Shown: positions 1 through 5,451 of the stretch, piece after piece
Numbering within the stretch: position 1 is the stretch's first letter
Layout: every line of letters starts with the position of its first letter
Source: Bacteroidales bacterium
Lineage (GTDB): Bacteria > Bacteroidota > Bacteroidia > Bacteroidales > JAADJA01
DNA length: 7,062 bases
NCBI GenBank assembly: GCA_029934735.1
Contig: JAOZLR010000073.1
Coordinates: 2,648 to 9,709, forward strand
Direction: 5' to 3'
Position numbers and translations under genes: made by a program
Notes under the pieces: model-generated
What the model was told of the DNA's origin: nothing
Seen by the model: the letters and a program-made list of their open reading frames with translations, nothing else
Databases searched by the model: none

Positions 1-29
1 GCACTTCGTACGGGGCTATTTATATTTGA
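1..29 (+). CDS. possible 3' end of an upstream gene (partial)
   Basis: Frame 3 reads TSYGAIYI and then a TGA stop at 27-29. The stem of a rho-independent terminator begins inside that stop codon, a common arrangement at the end of a bacterial gene. Frame 1 also stays open, to a TAA at 52-54, but that stop would lie beyond the terminator, so frame 3 is preferred. Eight residues are too few to identify a family. The case rests on the terminator requiring a plus-strand gene to the left of the window. Confidence 0.3.
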
Positions 30-50
30 CCCTTCAGGGTCTTTTGTTTT
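28..50 (+). terminator. rho-independent terminator
   Basis: A 5-bp GC-rich stem, GACCC (28-32) with GGGTC (37-41), closes a TTCA tetraloop and is followed directly by TTTTGTTTT (42-50). The T-rich tail is on the plus strand only; the minus-strand continuation is AAATATAAATAG, so it is not a good bidirectional terminator. It probably ends a plus-strand gene whose body lies left of the window. Confidence 0.7.
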
Positions 51-58
51 ATAATCAT

Positions 59-105
59 TCTCGTGTCCGTCCGAACGAGTTCATCCGTGCGGATGTGTCC
101 CCAAA
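59..105. repeat. GC-rich stretch with two small palindromes
   Basis: This short stretch is clearly richer in G and C than its surroundings. It contains CTCGT (60-64) paired with ACGAG (75-79) across 10 nt, and CATCC (82-86) paired with GGATG (91-95) around a GTGC loop; the second can be written as CATCCG-TG-CGGATG. Neither hairpin is followed by a T-run on either strand, so they are not obvious terminators. It could be a REP-like extragenic palindrome or the degraded remains of something else. Only one copy is visible here, so a repeat family cannot be shown. Confidence 0.3.
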
Positions 106-153
106 ACTTCAGGCATATACACACATTATGTTAATATGTATATCTGTGACATT

Positions 154-798
154 TTATTCATTAAGTGTTGCCTCCCATTCTTTTGTGATTATAACGTCTG
201 CAAGAGCTTTATGTTTTGAAATTATTTCGTGCTCAATAGTCAGTATTTTTTCCAGAAATTTATCCTGTTTTTCTCTTCCCCTCTTTTTCCTTGATTCCAG
301 AGTGTCCAGTTTGTTTCTATTTATAAACACTCGTGTATCTGCATTTTTAAGGGTTGTTGTGTATGTCCCTTCAGCAATCAGTACGTGGTAATCTTCGAGG
401 TTCACTGTCTCTTTCCCAATTTTATCAGCATCAAAATCAACAAGAGGTTTTGTGATAACGTATTTGCCGTTAAGCACATCTTTTATGTTTTTATCCAGAA
501 TGTCGAGGTTTACCTCCTGCATCCCAACCCAGGAAATATCTTCCTCCCGTTTTTTTGCATTTGTCTTTGGCGGGAGTTTAAAATAATCGTCCTGGCCGAA
601 AATAAAGCACTTCATATTTTCTTTCTCCAGTACTTCAGCAATCGAGGCTGCTATTTCCGATTTTCCTGCACCCGATTCACCAGCTACGGTTATCACATAT
701 TTTTTATCACCACCACAAATTGTTTCAAAGATTAAATCAACAACTTGATTGGCTGCTTTTCGGTGATTATCGTCAATTATTAAAATGTCGCCTTTCAT
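154..798 (-). CDS. uridine-kinase-like P-loop kinase
   Basis: A 214-residue cytoplasmic P-loop NTPase resembling the uridine kinase/phosphoribulokinase group. The Walker A motif is GESGAGKS at residues 40-47. Residues 69-73 (QDDYF) match the position of the substrate-binding Asp-Asp-Tyr/Phe of uridine kinases. KPLVDFDADKI (118-127) resembles the family's K-P-x-Y-D-F segment. VLIAEGTYT (139-147) matches the hydrophobic strand ending in E-G. TRVFINRNKLDTLESRKKRGR (155-175) corresponds to the Arg-rich lid. Family knowledge predicts ATP-dependent phosphorylation of a small hydroxylated substrate; uridine is not proven, and automated annotation may call such proteins zeta-toxin-like or adenylylsulfate-kinase-like. 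About 35 residues precede the P-loop, more than in most Udk proteins. The ATG at 796-798 is preceded by no Shine-Dalgarno sequence but by a -7 box 32 bp upstream. The gene is divergent from prmC. The general class is secure, the substrate is not. Confidence 0.8.
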   Translation of the reverse strand: MKGDILIIDDNHRKAANQVVDLIFETICGGDKKYVITVAGESGAGKSEIAASIAEVLEKENMKCFIFGQDDYFKLPPKTNAKKREEDISWVGMQEVNLDILDKNIKDVLNGKYVITKPLVDFDADKIGKETVNLEDYHVLIAEGTYTTTLKNADTRVFINRNKLDTLESRKKRGREKQDKFLEKILTIEHEIISKHKALADVIITKEWEATLNE

Positions 799-829
799 AA
801 TAAAATAGAATTAGATTTTTGTTAGCTCC

Positions 830-837
830 CAAAATTA
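830..837 (-). promoter_or_regulatory. -7 element of the kinase promoter
   Basis: On the minus strand these bases read TAATTTTG, a perfect match to the Bacteroidota -7 consensus TAnnTTTG, ending 31 nt before the kinase start codon. No TTG at a suitable -33 spacing is visible upstream, since that region runs into the prmC start. The assignment therefore rests on the -7 box and its position alone. Confidence 0.5.
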
Positions 838-861
838 CAAAATTTTCTGTATTTTCGGGCT

Positions 862-1734
862 GTGGAAGTTAAGTCGAATAAAATAGCAGATATTCGGAAG
901 TTTTATAAACAAAAACTTTTGAATTTATACAGTGAGAATGAAGCTGATAGCCTATTGTTTATGCTTTTTTTTGAGTTTACTTATTTAAGAAAATCAGATG
1001 TGATTTTAAATCCTGACCAGACTATTTCCGAATCAGAATTGCTCAAAATTCATTTTGCAGTTAAAGATTTGCTCAACAATAAACCTATACAATACATACT
1101 TGGTAAAACCGAATTTTATGGTTTGACATTTAAAGTTAATACAGATGTTTTAATTCCAAGGCCTGAGACCGAAGAGCTTGTTGAGCGTATCATCAAAGAG
1201 AATAATACTGATAATAACTTGCGAATTTTGGATATCGGGACAGGTAGTGGCTGTATTGCAATTTCTTTAAAAAGATATTTACCGACAGCGGAAATAACTG
1301 CAATTGATATTTCGGCAGGGGCACTAAATATAGCCGCCAAAAATGCAATTGAAAATGATGTTGAAATTACTTTCAGACAAATTGATTTTCTTGATTTTTT
1401 TGCAAGAGATAAATTGCCTGATTTTGATATTATTGTTAGCAATCCACCTTATGTGAGAATTCTGGAGAAAGAGCAGATTAAAAAGAATGTTCTGGACTTT
1501 GAGCCTGATATGGCTTTGTTTGTGGAAAATGATAACCCATTTATTTTCTACAATGCAATAGCCGCATTCGCAAAAAACCACCTTCAGGCAAATGGCAAAG
1601 TCTATTGCGAAATTAATCAGTATCTCGGCGAAGAAACAGCAGATGTATTCCAAAAGGCAGGTTTTAAAGAAATTGTATTGGCTGAGGATATTAATGGTAA
1701 TGAAAGGATATTGGTAGCCGGGTCAGCATTATAA
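862..1734 (+). CDS. prmC: peptide chain release factor N5-glutamine methyltransferase
   Basis: PrmC (HemK) methylates the glutamine of the GGQ motif in release factors RF1 and RF2, using S-adenosylmethionine, and so supports efficient translation termination in the cytoplasm. The 290 residues match the usual family length. An N-terminal helical release-factor-binding domain (about 1-75) is followed by the conserved linker GKTEFYGLTFKVNTDVLIPR (81-100) with PETEEL after it. The SAM-binding motif I is DIGTGSGC (124-131), AIDIS (147-151) is the next Rossmann acidic strand, and the catalytic NPPY is at 194-197. The start is GTG at 862: the frame is open upstream only to a TAG at 823-825, with no ATG between, and the first residues align with the normal N-terminus. 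There is no Shine-Dalgarno sequence. The 63-bp divergent gap holds only a weak candidate promoter for this gene (TATTTTCG at 850-857, no spaced TTG). Recognition is very secure. Confidence 0.96.
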   Translation: MEVKSNKIADIRKFYKQKLLNLYSENEADSLLFMLFFEFTYLRKSDVILNPDQTISESELLKIHFAVKDLLNNKPIQYILGKTEFYGLTFKVNTDVLIPRPETEELVERIIKENNTDNNLRILDIGTGSGCIAISLKRYLPTAEITAIDISAGALNIAAKNAIENDVEITFRQIDFLDFFARDKLPDFDIIVSNPPYVRILEKEQIKKNVLDFEPDMALFVENDNPFIFYNAIAAFAKNHLQANGKVYCEINQYLGEETADVFQKAGFKEIVLAEDINGNERILVAGSAL

Positions 1735-1804
1735 TTATTGAGATTGAAAATTCAGATACATTAAAATGTTAGATTTAAAGTACTCTATTTTAAAATTTTA
1801 ATAA

Positions 1805-1812
1805 TAACTTTG
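1805..1812 (+). promoter_or_regulatory. -7 element of the omp85/DUF6599 operon
   Basis: TAACTTTG matches the Bacteroidota -7 consensus TAnnTTTG exactly. It ends only 10 nt before the ATG at 1823, so transcription starting the usual few bases downstream would give a leader of only a few nucleotides or none. No TTG lies at the expected -33 spacing; that region is instead occupied by the 12-bp palindrome TTAAAATTTTAA (1790-1801) and T-rich sequence. Confidence 0.55.
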
Positions 1813-1822
1813 TCTTTTATTT

Positions 1823-3121
1823 ATGAGAAAAAAAACTGTTATACCTTTTTTTGTTGCCTTATTATTTTTTAGCAGCTACTTCAGTTATGGGCAAGAGATT
1901 GATTCAATCCAGGGAGCAGATACAATTCCTCCAAAGGATTGTGAGCAGAAAGACTTAAAAGATCTTATTCGGAAAAAAGGCCAGCCACCCAAACCACCAA
2001 AAAAAGTAATGACCCTAATTTTACCCAATCTCGGTTCTAATCCTGCTAACGGATTTTATTTAGGAGTGGGAGGTACAATAGGATGGTATTTTGGTCCAAA
2101 GAAAACAACACGAGTATCATACATAGGCTTTACCGCATTGGTAACGACTAAAAGACAGCTTCTTGCTTATTCAAAATCGAATGTTTACACAAATAGTGAT
2201 AAATTATTTCTACAAGGAGATTGGCGGTATTATATATATAAGGCACCAACCTGGGGATTGGGAACAAATGCTCCGGACATGGTTAATATGGGCAATTGTG
2301 TGGGGTGGCAGGGTGCTGATACTAAAGAAACTGACGGAGCTTATCCCATGTCATATAACTATATTAAGTTTCATGAGATTGTAAATGTTAAGATTGCCCA
2401 ATACTTTTATGCCGGAATAGGATATCATCTTGATTACTATACTAAAATTGAAGATGAATTGCTTGATGTGGATACTGTTCCTAAACAATTGACACCATAT
2501 TATCAGTATTCAAAAAAGTATGGTTTTAGCACATCGAAAAATTCGCTTTCAGGATTAAGTTTAAACTTAGTTTACGACTCTCGTGATAATTTAATTAGCC
2601 CATTTATGGGGTATTTTATTAATATTAATTATAAGTATAACCCTACTTTCATAGGTAGCGACCAAAATTCATCTTCTTTATGGTTAGAGTTTAGAACATA
2701 CATTCCGCTTTCAAAAAAAACACCACGACATTTGATAGGTTTTTGGGCCTATAGTGATTTTCAGATATCAGGACATCAACCATACTTAACATTGATGGCA
2801 TTAGGAGAGGATCAAAAGGAAAGGTCGGGAAGAGGCTATGTTGCAGGGAGGTATCGCGGTGAGGATATGGTATATGGAGAGGTGGAGTATCGCTTTCCAA
2901 TATCGCAGTGTTCAAAGATTATTGGAGGAGTGCTGTTTGTTAATGCAGCGACAGCTTCAAACAGATGTGATGATGTACCTTTGTTCGCTTACGTCAGACC
3001 TGGGGTAGGATTTGGATTTCGGTTTATGATAAACAAATATTTTAGAACCAATATTACTTTTGATATTGGATTTGGGATGAAGTCAAAAGGGTTTTATTTT
3101 TCAGGAACAGAGACATTTTAA
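1823..3121 (+). CDS. POTRA-less Omp85-type outer-membrane barrel protein
   Basis: A 432-residue exported protein. Residues 1-23 form a Sec signal peptide (MRKK, then a hydrophobic run, SYG before Gln24). After a short Pro/Lys-rich spacer (about 40-62) the rest is alternating beta-barrel-like sequence ending in Phe (GTETF), the C-terminal signature of outer-membrane barrels. Two Omp85-superfamily marks are visible: YDSRDNLISPFMG (251-263), like the D-x-R-D-N-x-x-x-P-x-x-G strand motif, and GRGYVAGRYRGEDMVYGEVEYRFPI (336-360), corresponding to the loop-6/strand motif of the bacterial surface antigen (D15) domain. There is no room for POTRA domains, and the length equals a 16-strand barrel alone. 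This fits the short 'noNterm' Omp85 type described in Bacteroidetes, whose function is poorly known; BamA or TamA roles are unlikely. It is probably co-transcribed with the secreted DUF6599-like gene 17 bp downstream. Confidence 0.82.
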   Translation: MRKKTVIPFFVALLFFSSYFSYGQEIDSIQGADTIPPKDCEQKDLKDLIRKKGQPPKPPKKVMTLILPNLGSNPANGFYLGVGGTIGWYFGPKKTTRVSYIGFTALVTTKRQLLAYSKSNVYTNSDKLFLQGDWRYYIYKAPTWGLGTNAPDMVNMGNCVGWQGADTKETDGAYPMSYNYIKFHEIVNVKIAQYFYAGIGYHLDYYTKIEDELLDVDTVPKQLTPYYQYSKKYGFSTSKNSLSGLSLNLVYDSRDNLISPFMGYFININYKYNPTFIGSDQNSSSLWLEFRTYIPLSKKTPRHLIGFWAYSDFQISGHQPYLTLMALGEDQKERSGRGYVAGRYRGEDMVYGEVEYRFPISQCSKIIGGVLFVNAATASNRCDDVPLFAYVRPGVGFGFRFMINKYFRTNITFDIGFGMKSKGFYFSGTETF

Positions 3122-3138
3122 CAAAATTCAAATATATA

Positions 3139-4035
3139 ATGAAAAAAATTACATTTATTATAATAATCGCTTTCTTTTCAACTACCCTAAATGCTCAGGA
3201 TAGTTTGAACGATCTTATACCTGATAAGGATGAGATATGGAACTGGACAATTAAAAAACCGGCTGAGACATTTTCATCTGGAAAACTCTATTCGTTTATT
3301 CCGGAAGATACAGACCTGTTTACAGAATATGGATTTGAAGAAGCTATAACCTGTGCATACCGGAATTCTATGGCAAACACAATAAGGATAGATATTTTCA
3401 AAATGACCTCCGAAAAGGCAGCATTCGGGATATATAGTTTCAAAGCATTAAAGAAAAAAAAGGTTACTGCAATTGGTGATGAAAGTGCTTTGTATGACTA
3501 CTATATTGATATCTGGAAAGGAAATTACTATTTTCGTGTGACTGCAAACAACAAACATTTCGGAATGATTGATACTCTTCTGCTTTTTGCCGGATTTGTT
3601 GACAATAAAATTTTAACGACAGGGAAAAGACCTGCACTGGTATCCCTGATGAAAGACAGCCTGAAGTACAATAATATAAAATATTTTAAAGGCATCGTTG
3701 CTCTTGACCAGATATATCAATTTGGGCATGGTAGTATTGTTGGCTTTAGCGAAGGTGTTGCAGGGAAGAAGGACAGAGCCACACTCTTTATAATTGGTTA
3801 CAAAGATTTTCGTACGGCCAGAGAGTGGATTGCTGCTGCAAAAGGGAAATTTAAGCATTATGATGACCTTTATAGTAATTTTGAATTGCAGGAAAAAGGA
3901 TGGTCAATTAGTGATAAAACCGGAACACCTGTCTCTTTTATGCCTTATGATAGATTTCTTCTTATTGTTAAAGGTAAGGAGTGGGAAAAGGCTGTTAAGG
4001 ATTTTGAGAAAACTAGAAATATACTCGAGAATTAA
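3139..4035 (+). CDS. secreted DUF6599-like protein
   Basis: A 298-residue protein of unknown function. Residues 1-19 form a signal peptide (MKK, a run of isoleucines and other hydrophobic residues, then LNA before Gln20). There is no lipobox, so a soluble periplasmic or secreted location is expected. The region about 47-134 looks like the DUF6599 family: GKLYSFIPEDTDLFTEYGFEE (48-68), then IRIDIFKMTSEKAAFGIYS (82-100), then DIWKGNYYFRV (124-134). That family assignment is from memory of the pattern and should be confirmed by a profile search. The C-terminal half (about 180-298) contains a second similar alpha/beta unit. The start lies 17 bp after the stop of the Omp85-type gene with no promoter or terminator between, so the two probably form one operon; this makes the protein a candidate periplasmic partner of the barrel. 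No catalytic motif was recognised. Confidence 0.72.
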   Translation: MKKITFIIIIAFFSTTLNAQDSLNDLIPDKDEIWNWTIKKPAETFSSGKLYSFIPEDTDLFTEYGFEEAITCAYRNSMANTIRIDIFKMTSEKAAFGIYSFKALKKKKVTAIGDESALYDYYIDIWKGNYYFRVTANNKHFGMIDTLLLFAGFVDNKILTTGKRPALVSLMKDSLKYNNIKYFKGIVALDQIYQFGHGSIVGFSEGVAGKKDRATLFIIGYKDFRTAREWIAAAKGKFKHYDDLYSNFELQEKGWSISDKTGTPVSFMPYDRFLLIVKGKEWEKAVKDFEKTRNILEN

Positions 4036-4040
4036 CAAAA

Positions 4041-5174
4041 CTATCTGTTCTTTTCAATAATATTTTTCAGTGGCCTGAACTCCGTACGTATGGTTTCCCA
4101 CTTTTCGGGATATTTCTCCAAAAGAGTTGTAATCATACTCTTGTGGTTATATAGCGAATCAGAAATGGCAGGGGCACTAATTGGGACAGGGCAGGAGTGG
4201 CCAACATTAGTTCCTGTCAGCTTAAGATTTTGCTTTCGGGCTACAAGAGCAGCTTGTTCCAGCTTATTAAGCAGAGAAATTGTTTTTGTGTATTTGCCAA
4301 TAGTCGTTTGCTGATCTGGCATTTCGCCTGTGTGTGAGTATTGTGTTTCAAAATTCATGTGCCATTCTGAAATCTTAATCTCACTTGTTGCATTTGAATA
4401 AAGATTGTTTGCATAATCAACTGCCTCCTCAATAATTCGTTCAAGGTCTTTTAGTTCTCCAGAAAAGTTACTTATCTTTTCTAAAGCACTCTCGCTAAAA
4501 ATATAGCTTATATCGTTTCTTCTGCTATGGTCTTTCAGGTATTGCCGGCAGAGTTTTACAAGACTTAATCCGTAATTATCATGTGTGCGTTTCAGTTCAT
4601 CTGACAGCCTTTCTGTTTCGCTTATTATTTTCCTGGTTCTGTCATTATTAAAAGAGAGTATAGTCCGGTTCTGTTGTTTAGACTCAATGATTCCTTTCAA
4701 AGTATTATACATCAGAAAAGCTATTACACTTTTGCTCTCTGTTGAAAGAGGAGAATCGCTGTTACTCACTCCGAAGTTACTTGGGTTCTCATTAAAATAC
4801 AGGAAAACAAGGTCGCTAAATCCTTTTTGACTACTGGGGAGTCTAAGCAAAAGAACAACATTCTCAAGCTCTGTAAAGATATCTATTAAAGGTGTACTGT
4901 TTTTCTTCTTTACTTTAAAAGGGATACTATCCTCGTTATACCAACTAAACGGTGTTTTATCTTTTCGAAAAGGATTAAGATCCTCTGAAATTGTGCCAAC
5001 ATCAAGTTCCTTTGCTTCATAACCTCCATTTTGCTTTTCGGAAACAATACCCTTAAGACATTTTGATTCAGGGCTATAGAAAACAGTTATAACTTTTTCT
5101 ATTCCCGGAAGAATGGAGATCGCCGTTTTGTGTAGGCTGATAAAAGGATTATCTATAAAATCGAATTTATGCAC
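4041..5174 (-). CDS. unknown protein with a sigma-54-activator-lid-like segment
   Basis: The product is not recognised. The frame opens with a TTG at 5192, but that codon lies inside a strong -7 promoter box, so the GTG at 5172-5174 is preferred, giving 377 residues. There is no signal peptide or membrane segment, so a cytoplasmic protein is expected. Three parts can be seen. Residues 1 to about 165 have a mixed alpha/beta pattern that could be a GAF-like sensor fold (weak). Residues 226-252 (FSESALEKIS, then ELKDLERIIEEAV) resemble the C-terminal lid of NtrC-type AAA+ activators, where a sequence like WPGNVRELxNVIERAV is usual. There is no Walker A or GAFTGA motif, so it cannot be an active ATPase of that type. 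Residues 318-374 (KLTGTNVG through EFRPLKN) form a well-structured C-terminal unit with conserved-looking Pro, Cys and Trp residues, possibly DNA-binding. The gene converges on the DUF6599-like gene with a 5-bp gap and no visible terminator. Confidence 0.72.
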   Translation of the reverse strand: MHKFDFIDNPFISLHKTAISILPGIEKVITVFYSPESKCLKGIVSEKQNGGYEAKELDVGTISEDLNPFRKDKTPFSWYNEDSIPFKVKKKNSTPLIDIFTELENVVLLLRLPSSQKGFSDLVFLYFNENPSNFGVSNSDSPLSTESKSVIAFLMYNTLKGIIESKQQNRTILSFNNDRTRKIISETERLSDELKRTHDNYGLSLVKLCRQYLKDHSRRNDISYIFSESALEKISNFSGELKDLERIIEEAVDYANNLYSNATSEIKISEWHMNFETQYSHTGEMPDQQTTIGKYTKTISLLNKLEQAALVARKQNLKLTGTNVGHSCPVPISAPAISDSLYNHKSMITTLLEKYPEKWETIRTEFRPLKNIIEKNR

Positions 5175-5189
5175 TATTAAAATTTTAAG

Positions 5190-5221
5190 CAAAGATACAT
5201 ATAATTAAGCCGCAAAAGCAA
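5190..5221 (-). promoter_or_regulatory. promoter of the minus-strand unknown gene
   Basis: Reading the minus strand, TTG (5221-5219) is followed after 21 nt by TATCTTTG (5197-5190). This fits the Bacteroidota arrangement of a -33 TTG and a -7 TAnnTTTG with about 17-23 nt between. A transcript starting a few bases further would begin about ten bases before the GTG at 5174. The upstream TTG at 5192 would then lie within the promoter, so it cannot be the start of translation from this transcript. Confidence 0.65.
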
Positions 5222-5310
5222 GTTTATTAAGATTTATTTTAAGTCAAAATAAAATTATGTTAAACTTAAGTTAATAAAATAAAGCTACTTAATTATAGGC
5301 TTAAGTCGAT

Positions 5311-5358
5311 ATATTACACTTAATAAGCTTGACAACACTATGTTGTATTGTGTAATAT
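5311..5358. repeat. 9-bp inverted repeat enclosing the operator candidate
   Basis: ATATTACAC (5311-5319) and GTGTAATAT (5350-5358) are perfect inverted repeats 30 bp apart. The right arm overlaps the -7 element of the plus-strand promoter, and the pair encloses the ACAACA/TGTTGT palindrome off-centre. As RNA, the two pairs would form one stem with an asymmetric 12/3-nt internal loop. As DNA, they could be distant half-sites for a looping regulator. Confidence 0.45.
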
Positions 5359-5360
5359 TG
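5329..5360 (+). promoter_or_regulatory. promoter of the plus-strand unknown gene
   Basis: TTG (5329-5331) is followed after 21 nt by TAATATTG (5353-5360), one mismatch from the -7 consensus TAnnTTTG. The spacing equals that of the opposing minus-strand promoter. The same stretch can also be read as a conventional sigma-70-like TTGACA (5329-5334), an 18-bp gap and TAATAT (5353-5358). The predicted leader before the ATG at 5452 is about 85 nt. The 12-mer TAATATTGCAAA beginning at 5353 recurs upstream of the GIN-domain lipoprotein gene. Confidence 0.5.
5332..5346. promoter_or_regulatory. palindromic operator candidate
   Basis: ACAACA (5332-5337), CTA, TGTTGT (5341-5346) is a perfect inverted repeat with 6-bp arms and a 3-bp centre. 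It lies between the -33 and -7 elements of the plus-strand promoter, the classical place for a repressor site. The binding protein is unknown; the divergently transcribed neighbour at 4041-5174 is a reasonable guess. Confidence 0.45.
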
Positions 5361-5451
5361 CAAAAGAATTTTGATGAATTCCCATCATTTGTTTTCAAAT
5401 TTGTTAAGAGAAATAAAAATAATTAAGTAAAATCATAAAAAGGATAAAGTA

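Larger units (their letters stand above)
5185..5427. repeat. cluster of TTAAG/CTTAA pentamers
   Basis: The pentamer TTAAG or its complement CTTAA occurs at 5185, 5205, 5227, 5239, 5265 (as CTTAAG), 5288, 5300 (as CTTAAG), 5319, 5404 and 5423. Several intervals are close to 12 or 22 bp, near one or two helical turns. A rough estimate for sequence this AT-rich is one or two by chance. The cluster fills the intergenic region between the two divergent unknown genes and could be a set of binding sites. It could also be a composition effect. Confidence 0.35.

Noticed and set aside
26..391. Open frame of 121 codons on the plus strand
   Set aside because: Most of it is antisense to the well-supported kinase gene, and the sequence has no family resemblance and unusual Phe/Ser/Cys-rich composition typical of a shadow frame.
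850..857. TATTTTCG as the -7 box of prmC
   Set aside because: It has one mismatch at a conserved base, and the nearest upstream TTG (819-821) is 28 nt away, too far for the normal spacing.
2691..2915. Minus-strand open frame inside the Omp85 gene
   Set aside because: It lies fully within a gene with clear motifs, lacks a promoter or ribosome-binding site, and matches nothing recognised.
4022..4060. Bidirectional terminator between the convergent genes at 4035/4041
   Set aside because: No stable stem with a T-run could be found in the 5-bp gap or close to either stop codon.
5311..5358. A structured RNA or riboswitch made of the nested inverted repeats
   Set aside because: The right arm overlaps the proposed -7 element, so the stem would not be transcribed from that promoter, and no known riboswitch pattern was recognised. 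It is kept only as a possible DNA site.
5372..5387. Hairpin TGATG/CATCA in the leader of the unknown plus-strand gene
   Set aside because: The arms are only 5 bp around a 6-nt loop, AT-containing and with no T-run, too weak to call an attenuator.
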